NCBI GenBank assembly: GCA_037176725.1
Contig: JAZBRS010000026.1
Coordinates: 61,978,501-62,042,500 of the forward strand
Length of the DNA: 64,000 bases
Source of the DNA: Posidonia oceanica
Taxonomy: Eukaryota; Streptophyta; Magnoliopsida; Alismatales; Posidoniaceae
Reading direction: 5' to 3'
Shown here in pieces: positions 22,117-33,136 of the stretch (position 1 is the first letter of the stretch; every line of letters begins with the position of its first letter). The notes under the pieces are model-generated. The model searched no databases. It was not told the origin of the DNA and saw only the letters and a program-made list of their open reading frames with translations. A program made the position numbers and the translations under genes.

Positions 22117-25100
22117 TGTTGACACCCCATTTTGACAGGCTTGAATCAATTGGAAACCTCTGGTGGCTTCTGGATCTAAATCTAGCTCCAAACCTACACA
22201 TCCCTTTTCATCATTCTTTCCAAAACAAGCCCAAACTTAACCTAGAATTACACTTCTTTCCCAAGCCCAAAACCTACTCAAAAACCATAGGGAAACTCAC
22301 CATTCCCAACTTAGCAAATCTATCCAAAAATCCTCAAATTTTCAAACCAAAACCACTCCCAAAAACCCTAGAAAACCTAGGTAAAACTACCCTTTTTCTA
22401 CACCTCAAAATCCTTCCAAAACTTTCCCAAAGCCAAACCCAAACCCTAGGTCCAATACTAGAGACTCTAGGCCACACACTCTCCAAATTTCACCCATTTT
22501 CTAAACCTCTAAGCCCTTCATTTCATCAAATTATCCTTTTCTCTCTCCTAGATTATTATTTTCTCTCTCCTCTCTCTCTCCTGATTATCCTCCTTCTTTT
22601 CACCCCCTTCTCTCCCTTCTTCTTGCCTGGCTGTGGGCCCCCCTTGTGCATCTATCTCTTCTGAATCTTATTTGTATTTTTATCTTATTTTTAGCATTTT
22701 CTTTGATTTTCTAAAAAATTATTTTCTTTTAACTCCTCTCTTTCTTCTTTACTCCTCCATTTCCTCCTTTTCTCCTTCCTTTTCCTTTTCCTTTCTCTCC
22801 TTCTATTAAAACTTCAAAAACTCTTAAAAACCTTTAAAACCCTAAAACAAAAGGAAAACAAACCAAAACCCTAAAAGAAATAATTAAAAGCTTAAACAAA
22901 CAATTAAAAAACAAAAGCCTAACTAAATCTAACTAAAACTAAAAACTAAGAATGCAAACTTAAAAAATACAAAACAAACAAAAAGAAAATGCTGTAAAAT
23001 CAAGAAAAAAACCAAAATGTAACCAAAACAAGCAAAGGTAAAAACCCTACTAAAAAACAACCAAAAACAAATCCTAAAAGGAAAGAAAACAATTAAAAAA
23101 TGCTGAGGCAAGTAATTAAGAAGAAAAAAAAACTTAACTTAACAATCCTAAAAAGAAACAATTTGAAAACCTAATTAAAAAGAAAAAACAAACAACCAGA
23201 AATCCAAAAGCATTTAATTAAAAACTTAACAAGAAAACTTAACTAAAAAAAAATACTAAAAGAACTTAACAAACAAAATTTAAAAAACAAATCAAAGAAG
23301 ACTTGAGAAAAAAAGATTAAAATCAAAAATCTAAAACTCACCCTAATTAATTTAAAAACAAACTTCAAAAAAATCCTAATTAACATCCTAAATACTTAAC
23401 AAGAAAAACATAATTAAAGAACAATTTAAAAAACTTAAAAAACATTTAAACAAAATAAAAAACAATTTAAAGAAAAGAAAACCCTAAAAACCCTAATCAA
23501 AACTAAAACTCTTCAATCCTAATTAACTAATAAAAAACAATCATTAAAAAACTTAATCAAAGTCCTAACTTAAAACACAACTATCCTAAAAACTTTCCCT
23601 ATCCTTTCTCTATTTTTATTTATTTTTATTTTTATTTCCTTCTTTTTCCCCTTCTTCTCTTCCCTTTCTCCATTTCTTCCTTTCTTTTTATTTTCCTTTC
23701 TTTTTTCTCTGGCCCAGTCCAGCCTGTTCCTCTTCCCCTTCTTTCTTTTCTTCCTTTCTTTTATTTCCTTTTCGCGCTGCGGCCCGGCCCGCACAGCCTT
23801 CTTCCTCCTCTTCCCTCCTCCTTCTTCTTCTTCTTCCACAGTCTTCTCTCCCGCCAGCTCTCCCCCTCTCCTCTTTGAATTTGATTTCTTGTTCCCTCCC
23901 GATCATCTCAGCATCCAACTCATCCCTTCTCTCTCAGCTCTCAGCGGGATCTCTGAGGGGGCCTTAATGCCCGTCGCCTCCGTCGTCCTTCGCACTGCAG
24001 CGGCTGCAGCCCGTGCCGGTGGATTCAAATCCACAGCCCGCACTTCACTCCTCTTCAGCCCCTGATAAAGCCTCCATTCCACTCCTCCTTCACTGCCTTT
24101 TGTCATCCAGAGCGGAGAACACCTGAAATTCCCCTTCTTCCCTTCTGCAGAATAGCATCTCTTCCTCCTCTTCCTTTCCACCTGAACCAGAGCATCCAAC
24201 AGCCCTCAAACCACTCACAATTCACCCCCCAATCTCACCCAGACAACCACCACTTCAGTCCACCATTCCACAGCCAATACACCCCTGAAATCGCCCCCGA
24301 ACCACCTGAAAATACCCACAGCAACCCATCACATTTCCTCCAAAATTCCCAGCACTGCAACCCACTAAACCTTCCTAAACTCCACCATTATACTCCCTGA
24401 AACATCACCTTCCCAACCCCCCTATGCTCCACCATCAACCCTCACCACAGACCAAATCCACCACAGTAAACACCTGCACCCAATTCTGCCAGAAAATCTG
24501 ATCGATCACCATCTCCTTTTCTAGCAAACCACGACCTAACCTAAGCACCCAGAACCCATCACCAGACCTCCAACAAGTCACCGGCACCCTCCAATTGAGC
24601 CGGAGAGTAGCAGACACCCTCCCCCACCTCCGGCTGCTTCTTGAGCATCCATTGAAGCTAGTTTTCGCGCTGGCCGTCGAAGCTTTGCTCCGAGCATCCG
24701 GGAAGCACCGGAGCACATCACTGAGGAGATCCGGACGCTCCCAAGCCTTCGACAGCACCTGCAACCACCGGACGACCTCCGCGGGCGACCACTGAATCAG
24801 TCGACGTCGGGAGGACATCCCAGCCAGCAAAAAGGTACCACTCCTCCCCCCAAGCTTAGTTTTCATTCCAGCATGCTTTTCCACCCCTCAGATTGGGGTT
24901 ATCCTCCCTCTTTCGCCGGGTCAGCACCCCTGCTGACCCGTCTTCTCCGGCGAGTCCGCGACTGGAAACGCCGCTCCGTGAGTAGAACCAGCTTCCGTCG
25001 ATCGCCTGCGAACCGCATGGACTCCAGCAACTCTCTGGTAGCCTCAGAATGCCACGACGACACGTCAATCATCTTCCTCGTGTCCGAGCAGGTCTGCAGA

Positions 25101-25299
25101 CCTTCGACGCCGCTTCCGGTCATCTCCAGACCACGTCGCAGCTCGCCAACGCTGCCCCGAGGTCCGCCAGCCTCCGGTGAAGGTCGCCCGCCGTCCCACG
25201 CCTCACCAGCATCCCTCTGCCCCCCTCGACGGCAGCTGGCAGCAACTGCTACAGTGGTCGTCGATCTGGTTTTTTACTGTAGCTTTATTTTTCCGTTGC

Positions 25300-26110
25300 T
25301 TAGCTAATTTACCATAAATTGCATTTTCTGCTCCTATTTTTAGTTTATTACATTCTAGTCCTACCTTCGTTTATAATTCATTTAATTCTGGATTTAAATC
25401 TTATTAAATTGCATGAAAAACATAAAAAAATGTCTAATTGCATGTTAGTCTTTCTACTGTGTTTTTCTTTTAAGTTTATTTTAGTTCAAGCCCTGCAGCT
25501 TTTTATTATTGCATGTCAGTCATTTAATTAATAATCTGATTTAATGTTTTAAGTTTACCTTAGTAAATTGCATTTGTGAACCCTGTCTTTCCCTCTATTT
25601 ACATTTTAGTCCTCTGATCTGTTGATTATGCATTCATTTTGCATCTTTTCTTACTGCATTGCATTATTTCCCCTATGCATTTTAATTTTTGCATATAGGT
25701 CCTCCATATTCATACACAGTATCTGTTAAATGCATATTTTTGCTTATAAAATTGCATTTTAGACCCTACATATTTAAAAATTACACATAGGTCCTCTATT
25801 CGCATTCACAGACCATTTAAGACCACATTTTAGCTTATAAAATTGCATTTCAACCCCTACATGTTTCAAAATTGCATGTTAATCCTCCACATGATTTCAA
25901 AACTTACTCTAATGCATGTTTACCTTGTAAAATTGCATTTTAAACCCTGCATTTTGCAAAATTGCACTCAGACCCTCCAATTTTCAAAAATCTTGCATAT
26001 AAGCCCATAATCTTTCAAAATCTTTGCATTTATGTCCCACTTTTTTAAAATTTGCACATAGGCTCTCAAGTTTTCTGAAAAGTCATTCTTAGGTCCTTTT
26101 CTTGCATTCC
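25300..26110. repeat. Degenerate short repeats, TTGCATTTTAGACCC family
   Basis: A motif close to AAATTGCATTTTAGACCCTG recurs every 30-60 bases with variants (GCATATAGGTCCTC, GCATGTTAATCCTCC). The same field is present in the other three LTRs of this family at about 52700-53500, and in reverse at 37860-38640 and 62560-63500. Confidence 0.75.
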
Positions 26111-26859
26111 TGCATGCATTGCATTCATGCATCTTTGCATTTGGCATTGCTGCACACACTTAAGCACACTTAGCTCCCATTTACATGGGAGGACCTGTTT
26201 TGCACACCCCTAGGACCTCCTGTACACTTAGATCCATTCTTCTCCCCTATTCTGGCCCCTCTGCCTTGAAACTATGACATCTTTTGATTTGACCGTCGGA
26301 TCTTCTCAACCAAGCTACCTGGACGACCCTAGCGGAGCGCTCTTCAGCATGGACCAAACATTTCTCAGATCAGGCTTCAGATTTCCAAGGTAAGCCCTCC
26401 TGAACCCCTGCACAGCATACATTTGCACACCATTTGCATTGCAAGCAATGTTTTTGCTTTCTGATTTCTCGAGCATGTTGATTAGGACTCTCTCTTTCTG
26501 TCTATCAACTCTATCCCCTTTTCGCGTACTCTTGGCATTTTTGTGTTGTGTTTCCCCTGCATTCACCACTAATTGCGACTTTCTTCTCCCTTTTTTCACG
26601 ATCCGATTGCATCGCGAGCTTTTGGCAGCGTACGAGACACATCGTGGGACACTTTGGTGGGAAATGGTCGCATAACAGTGGTAATCCCTCCACTTGCTTC
26701 TCTTCCCATTTGTAGGTCTTCACACCTACATTGTGCGGTCCTTAAACAGCGTTCGTTCTCACACTTGCCTTGTTTGCTCCCCGTTGCTTCTCTTACTCTT
26801 CCTCTTTACATCTGCGTTTGCATGGCTTTATCGATATTTTATTTCGCCTGCTTTGGCAC

Positions 26860-27150
26860 CGTTTTGCGTGTCCGCTTTCTCTTTGATATCGTTTTGCGTG
26901 CTGGCTTTCCTCTTTCGCACCGTTTTGCGTGCCGCTCTTGTTTCTTGCACCGTTTTGCGTGCTGGCTTTGCTTTTTTGCATCATTTTGCATGCTGCTCTT
27001 GTTTCTTGCACCGTTTTGTGTGCTGCCTTTGCTTTTTCGCACCGTTTTGCGTGCCACTCTGTCTTTTGCGCCGTTTTGCGTGCCAATCTCGTTTTCTTGT
27101 ACCGCTTCGCGTGCCGCTTCCATTTCTTGCATCGTTTCACGCATTTTACG
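26860..27150. repeat. 30-bp tandem array (CACCGTTTTGCGTGC core) in the 5' LTR
   Basis: About ten copies of a unit with core CACCGTTTTGCGTGC followed by a CTCTTGTTTCTTG-like half, spaced exactly 30 bases. Because 30 is a multiple of three, long open frames appear on both strands; these are not genes. Copy number differs between the LTRs in this window. Confidence 0.9.
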
Positions 27151-27421
27151 CTGTTTCCTCTTGCATGTCGCCTGCACTGCTTGGTTTTACCGCCGTTTTG
27201 CTTTTTCGCTTGCATTTGCATATAGGGTAGTGATGCTTACTGCCTGGAGTTCTCACGAGCCAGGTTTCGACCGGTTCGGAACACAGACAGCGTTGCTGAG
27301 TGCTTAGACTGCACGTTTACTTCCCTGCATTGCATCCCACCACTTAGAGCACACCTTTGAGCATTCGTTCAGGCATTCATTGGCATTTAGGCATTCAAAC
27401 CTGCATTTCCCTACGTATGCG

Positions 27422-27560
27422 AGCGTAAGCCTAGAAAGACCGATTCTCGGGCGTGTCGGGGGTGCCTAACACCTTCCCCGCACGTAACAGGAGTCCTTGC
27501 CCAGTCTTTTGGCTCGCAATGACCATATTGCCCTTATCCTAGGCATGAGTCATATCATTT
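27422..27560 (+). other. LTR block conserved among all Ogre-type LTRs in the window
   Basis: The segment with GGGCGTGTCGGGGGTGCC, TAACACCTTCCCCGCACGTA and CAATGACCATATTGCCC recurs nearly unchanged at 54355-54480 (plus) and at about 36245-36375, 61415-61520 and 21180-21290 (minus), although the flanking LTR sequence is much more diverged in the outer LTR. Such conservation suggests a cis-acting role in transcription or RNA processing; that role is inference. Confidence 0.6.
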
Positions 27561-27654
27561 GCATTTGTTTTCCTTTGCATTGCATTCTTTGCTTGGTTTT
27601 GCGTGTTAACTCATGCATTTCCCTCAATTTTCCTTGTCTCCCGATAATAGACAC

Positions 27655-27667
27655 GGTGGCGACTCTG
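27655..27667 (+). other. PBS-like GGTGGCGACTCTG inside the LTR
   Basis: This 13-mer lies about 165 bases before the LTR end and resembles the TGGCGACTCTGCTGGGGA-type primer site. The working site just outside the LTR (27833-27851) reads as a transition-mutated form of that sequence. Related copies occur in the other Ogre-type LTRs (54589-54601; reverse complements near 36122, 61267 and 21077). Confidence 0.45.
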
Positions 27668-27832
27668 AATTGTCTTATCTTCTTCTTTTCTTATCTTTTC
27701 TCCTCTGTTTCAAGTGTTTTCGAGTTGAGCCTTCCTCCTCGGACTTAACCGCTTATAGTTAGCCTGATTTCGATCGGTGCACGCGAGCTTTTGGCAGTGT
27801 GCAAGGACGATCTGAACACCAGGATTACTACA

Positions 27833-27853
27833 GTGGTAACTTTGCTGGGGATG
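27833..27853 (+). other. Probable primer binding site of the Ogre-like element
   Basis: GTGGTAACTTTGCTGGGGAT follows the LTR end directly. It fits a form GTGGCGACTCTGCTGGGGA altered by three transitions. From memory, sites of this type in Ogre/Tat elements are assigned to an arginine tRNA; I could not check this against a tRNA set. Confidence 0.55.
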
Positions 27854-29168
27854 CTAGACTCCGGCTTTCGTTTCTGGCTTTTCGCTCACCGCTTTCGCAG
27901 TTCTGCTTGCCTTTGTTTGCCTCTTTGCCTGTTTTGGTTGCTCTTCTGTGCAAACTCCTAGCAAGTCGCCTCGTGGCTACTCTACTTAGGTTTTGCACCT
28001 CCTCTACCTTGGTTTTTGCTCTATCTTGCTCTGCTTTGTCTCTGATTGCTTGTTTACTTGCTTATTTCCTTGTTTCTGCCCTTATTTGCTTTACAGCTTA
28101 CCTGTCTTTACCTTCTTTATCTTGCTTACTTATTATTGCTTTATTTCCTGCACAATGCATGTCTACATACTTGTTTGGCAAGAAATACTTGCTTTTTGAA
28201 TGATGAATGCTTCTTTTACACACTTGCTATGTCACTACACATGCACATACCTTGTGTACATGCTTTTTGATGTGATGAATGCTTTCTCTTCACTGTCATG
28301 CTCACAAACACCCGCACATGCCATGCACTTGCCTTTTGCTGTGTTGTATGCTGTTTGCCTGTCATGTTTGGTTGATTTTCTTCTCTTTCGCACATGCCAT
28401 GCCTAGGATTGTAGAGACTGTTTGCTCTCCCTGTGGTTAACTAAAAATGACAAGTAAAAAGAACTTCTAGGAGCAACTAGAGACTTTAAACAATCCTGCA
28501 CCCTCTTGGGTTAATAAAATGTGTAAGATAAAAAACTTTAAGCATTTGCATAAGCATCATATAGGGCATGCATTCTTCTCATCTGAGTCCACCTACTAGT
28601 CTGCGAAGGACGGTTCCAACCTTTTGTTCTGCCGCTTCTGGCGTGGGCTGAGTCTGTCGGTCTGTCCCCCCATTGTGCAGGGGTCGTGTTGGTGTAGTGG
28701 AGTGTACTGCCCACGCTTTGGCGGGGTCAGGGCCACCAACGCACCACCCTGTTATTTCCTCAGCTCTAGCTAGGAGTTCGACAGGGAGCCTATTTTTTCT
28801 GACCTGAGTCGGTGACCTACACACCTGGGGATACCCGAAGTAGATCACCTATTAGGATACACTAGAAAGATAAGGGGGGTATACTAGAAAGCATACATAT
28901 CATTCATGCCATCTAACTTAACTCATTTGCATCTGTCTTCGAGTTTCTAATCCCTGTTTGTCTCTATCTGTGTCAGCAATGATCGGTAAGCGAGTTCCCC
29001 TTGCTGGAGCTTGAGTACCGTCCCTTTCTGACACCCCTGTTGCGACCTTGTTCGCGACCATTCCCCTTCTGAGCTATCCACCTTTGCGACGATAGCTCCT
29101 ATTAGGAATCGCCCTTTGCATACCTGTCGCAGCCCTATTCTCATGCGCTCTAGGTCACAAAGTCAGCA
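27854..29168 (+). other. 5' leader between the LTR and gag
   Basis: About 1.3 kb with no recognisable protein. It is T/C-rich to about 28400, then has a mixed region (28570-28860) with an open frame on the minus strand (28579-28848) that has no family resemblance. Ogre elements often have long leaders, sometimes with an extra ORF, but none is supportable here. Confidence 0.6.
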
Positions 29169-32100
29169 ATGGCCCAGTACGTCAGTGAGCCTCTCTTTAC
29201 TCCTGTCACGGAGAGTGTTTCCGCTCCGGCCCCTCCGGTTGCTCCTTCTGTCTCCTTTGTTCCCCCTCTGACGTCAGGATTTCCTCCCCTGACGCCTCTG
29301 GTATCTCAGTATGTCCAGGGACACTGGCAAGCTACTCTTCCTCCGGATCCGGTCGTCGAGTCTATCTTGATGACCGTTACTCGCGTTTCGGAGACGCCAT
29401 TGCCCCCTCCTTCCCAGGGATACGTCACCTTTGACATCCCTCCTACCGCTGCTGCGACTTTTACTATAGCACCTACTCCTCCCGGACAGTCTGTTTCGGT
29501 GCCATTTGCTTCTCAATCTTCGCCGGCACTGCACTTCAGCGTTCCCACTGACGGAACGCCTGAGGCCCAGTACCAGCACCTGATGGAGCTTGCCTAGAGA
29601 CTGCAGGGCATGCCTCTATCAGTTCGTCCCTCCTGTATTCCTATCGCTCCTGAGGTTCCTTTGAGGCCAGTTCCTGCATTTCATGCATCTACCTCTACAC
29701 CTCCGCCTCGACCATCGTCTCAACTGCTCACGATTCCGACGATGGGGGCCCGTTTACCACCTCCTTCTGCACAACACTTAGCACAGCATGCTTCTCTTCC
29801 CCCTGGTGGTCAGTCCTTTGGGCTGGCTGGAGCCCAGTATCCCACTAGCTCACTGTTCGGCACCCCGCCTGTATAGCAACTGGTGCTCCAGCATCCTACC
29901 CCTCCCACAGCACAGCATGTCATCTACCCTCCTCCCTTACATCAGGCCCAGAACCCAGCATACATCCCTGTATACACAGTTCCCCAGCACGGATACGCCG
30001 GCCATCCCGTTGCTCCACCAGGCGACGCTATGGTAGATCTGGAGGAGCACTTAGGTGCGACCCATTCGGCGTATGTGCTCACTACCCCTGCCGATCCCTC
30101 CCTTATGGCAGCAAATCCATACCCCATCAACAACCGGATGGACGTCTTGGAGAAGGCACTACGACTAGTGCAGGGTACTAAGCACCAGACCTACCAATTC
30201 CAAGACCTCTGTTGCTTTCCAGAGGCGGTACTCCCTCCGAAGTTCAAAATCCCGGACTTCGAGAAGTATAATGGTAGGGGCTGCCCTGTAGCACACCTGA
30301 AGGCGTATTACGGTGATCTCGCTCAGCTTCAGGCTGGCGAGAGGTTGCTGATCCGCCTGTTCCAGAAAAGCTTGACCAGGCCAGCACTGAAGTGGTTCAC
30401 ATCGCTTGATATGTCAGTCATCAGGACTTGGAACGACCTCAGTCAGGCGTTCCTGGAACAGTACTCCTTCAACCTCAATCTAGTCCCAAAGCGGGCGGAC
30501 TTGATCGCAATCAAGCAGAATCCCAGCGAGCCGTTCGGAGAGTACGTCGGCCGCTGGCGCGCCCTTGCTTCATAGGTTCGAGATAGACCCTCTGACGAGG
30601 AGTCTATTGAGATCGTTATCAAAGGGGCGCAGCCATCTTTTGGGGCTCTGCTTAACATTCAACCAGTCACTACTTTTGCAGCACTCATCCGAGCTGGAGT
30701 GCGCGTGGAGAGTTCTTTGCGGAGTGGCAACTTCCCGGCTCTCTCTGTGTTCGCTAAGCAGGCCACGATCAGCAATAACTGTGCCAACAGCTGCACCTCC
30801 AACAACAACAACAGCGGTAGCAGCAACAACCGTCCCAAGAAGAAGGACTCGCTGAAGACCGCTGTTGCATTCGTCGACTCTCCTGCTGTGCCTGTTCACT
30901 TGGCGTCCCGACCTACCCTAGCTCAGATGGTGTATACTCCTGCATCTAGGAATCCACCCACACCACAGATCACAACCACCGCTAGACTGGTCTACCCCGT
31001 TGCACCGGTTCAGCAAGGCTCATACAGAGGCAAAGAAGGCCACCCACTGAAAAGCAGAAGTTCGCCCCACTGGTGGAACCGCTCACGGCCATCTTGCCAA
31101 AGGTTGCATCGCTCCTGAAGTTCTCGGAGGTTCGCCCGCCCCCAAATCCTTTGCCGCATTGGTTTAAGGCGAACCTTTTTTGCAATTTCCATCGGATTGT
31201 CGGGCATTCGACGGATAATTGCTATTCCCTACGGAACGTAATTCAGGACCTAATCGAATCGGGAACGATTGTGATTGACACGCATGAGGCATCCACTCAA
31301 GCACACACACATGCATCTGCACATTCAGCTGTTCCCCCTCATTCTGGCATCATCCACCAACCCCTGCCGGAGCACACTTATCCGGGAGGGGCGGGAACCT
31401 CAGGGATTCACTCTGTCTTCCCTTCTAGGCCTACTACCTCTATGGTAGACCCTTCTGATCTTATTTCTGATATCTCTGAGCCTTTCCCTGTTAATCTCTA
31501 TCTCGCGGCAGTTGCCGACTCTGAGTCGGGAGTTCACATGATCCGATCGCATGCCAGGCCGGAGTGTCCGTTCGTGCCCCCTGCTGTGCTTCCTCATGCT
31601 CAACCCCCTGTACACCTCCTAGCTAGGGCCCAGCCTAGATCCCCTATCCACCTCTTAAGGTGTCCTCAGCTAGAATCCCCTATACACATTCTAGGCAGAC
31701 CTCAGCCAGCCCCTGCCTTCCCACCCCAACAACCTTACCCTTTAGATAGACCTCAGTATCCAGTAGGTCCCCCTGTAACCCCTCCTGTGCTCGCAGCACA
31801 TGCTCCTGTGGTTATTGACTTAACCCTGGACACCCATCGCGTCCCTTACAGCTACGCCACAGATATGTGTGCGGAAGTAACGCGATCGGGGAGGGTCTAC
31901 AGACCCCCAGCACCGGCAGTTAGGCCAAACCATCCTGAACCTGCTATGTCCCCACCCTCGAACCAACCTGTAGCAAGTCAAATCCCTGCCCAACCTGTAG
32001 CGGCCCAATCTCCTGCCACTACCCTTTTAGAGCTTGCCAAAACTACCCCTCCTGCTGCCAAGAAAAACCAACCCAAAGCTGATATAACCTCCAAACTTAA

Positions 32101-32224
32101 GAAGGTCACAGCCGATATTTCCATTTGGGACCTAATCCACACCTCTGCCGAACACCGCGAAGCTTTTCTTTGCGTGTTCCAAGCCGCCCATGTGTCCCAA
32201 TCTATTGAGCCTTCGGCCTTGTAA
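29169..32224 (+). pseudogene. Gag of the plus-strand Ogre-like element
   Basis: The ATG at 29169 starts MAQYVSEPLFTPVTESV, a Pro/Ser/Thr-rich N-terminus of about 240 residues with stops at 29595 and 29874 in the same frame. The capsid-like part follows: FQDLCCFPEAVLPPKFKIPD, FEKYNGRGCPVAHLKAYYGD, RLFQKSLTRPALKWFTSLD and SQAFLEQYSFN (about 30195-30480). A stop at 30573 and a frame change near 31040-31070 lead to the zinc-knuckle-like CNFHRIVGHSTDNCYSLRN (about 31178-31235), the C-F-H..GH..T..C form seen in Tat/Ogre Gag. A Pro-rich C-terminal part ends at the TAA at 32222. Homologous to the minus-strand gag at 60388-61098. It would form the particle shell; this copy is broken. Confidence 0.88.
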
Positions 32225-32227
32225 AGC

Positions 32228-33136
32228 ATGGTATGGATGATTGCGGAGCCCCAGGTCATCTCTTTTACAAGTGATGAGCTGCCTCCGGCGGTGATTAATC
32301 ACAATCAACCCCTATTCGTTATGGTTCAATTCAAAAACTTTCGCATTCCTCTAACACTGGTTGATAACAGGTCAGGCCTTAACGTCTGTCCCTTGCGTAC
32401 TGCAACAAAGCTCGGATTCAAGGCTGAGGATATCACACCAGCCGTGAAAGGAATGACAGCTTTTGACAACACCCACCATTACGCTCTGGGGATCCTGATT
32501 ATTCCTCTCGCCATTGGCCCGGTCGTTTTCGATGTAGAATTCTACATCGTCGATTTGAAGCCAAACTTCAACTTTCTGCTTGGGCGCCCTTGGCTCCACA
32601 AGCATTAGGTCCTTCCCTCGATCCTCCATCGAATGATAAAGTACCGTCACGGCGACAATGTCATTGTCGTCATGGCGGAGAACTTTGAGAAGGAGCGGAT
32701 CGAGGCAGTCTCCCCCATCTCTTCACCAACTATCCCTTTTGACCTTGAGACTTCTGAAACCTTGTATCGCGTTAATCGGTGCAAGTCGGTTAACTTCATT
32801 CCTGATCTTGAACGCGCTAACTTCTTGGCCGTTCACAACAACCCCTTTCGAATGGTCGAGAATGTATGTCACAGGTGGGGTTACATAAAGGGTACACTGC
32901 TCGGGCGTCACAACCAGGAGATCACAGAGCCGATCGTAGCGGTAGAGCGGAGGAAATCTGAAGGCCTCGGTTATGAGCCCAAGCACAACGAAGATCACTG
33001 CTTTCAGCTAAAGAATCAGGAACTGGCCATCCCCAAAGACCTCACTAACTTCACTAGTGCAGGAGTTCTGGGATCAACAGATGATCAAGTCACGGTGCCA
33101 GCAGAAGAATGGGTCTGCATTAAGGACTACTACTAG
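32228..33136 (+). pseudogene. Retropepsin-like protease region of the Ogre-like element
   Basis: The frame is the same as the C-terminal gag frame. It begins with VISFTSDELPPAVINHNQPL, then the protease core: IPLTLVDNRSGLNVCPLRTA (about 32345-32404), where the active site usually reads D-G/N-G-S and here D-N-R-S-G, and the C-terminal FLLGRPWLHKH (about 32573-32606), typical of Ogre/Tat proteases. A TAG at 32606 separates the core from KYRHGDNVIVVMAE. The R in the active-site loop probably prevents activity. The following 160 residues before the TAG at 33134 match no motif I know. Confidence 0.8.

Larger units (their letters stand above)
22117..27832 (+). repeat. 5' LTR of the plus-strand Ogre-like element
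   Basis: It starts TGTTGACACCCC and ends GATTACTACA. Composition changes along its length: C/T-rich and A-rich non-coding sequence (22117-23870), a GC-rich block (23870-25260), degenerate repeats around ATTGCATTTTAGACC (25300-26110), a 30-bp tandem array (about 26860-27150) and a block conserved among all Ogre-type LTRs (27422-27560). Against the 3' LTR I count 4 differences in 120 bases at 24601-24720, all transitions. Open frames inside are artefacts of low complexity. Confidence 0.9.

Noticed and set aside
22117..22664. 181-residue frame at the start of the 5' LTR (repeated at 49473-49766)
   Set aside because: The 3' copy breaks the frame early and the peptide is a Pro/Lys/Asn-rich translation of simple sequence; it starts at the LTR edge, where U3 begins.
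23570..23918. Glu/Lys/Arg-rich open frames on the minus strand of the LTR
   Set aside because: They reflect a pyrimidine-rich tract (TTTCTTCC-type) of the plus strand and are not conserved as a frame in 51000-51300.
28579..28848. 89-residue minus-strand frame in the leader of the Ogre-like element
   Set aside because: It is opposite to the element's transcription, has no family resemblance, and is flanked by stops; insufficient for a gene call.
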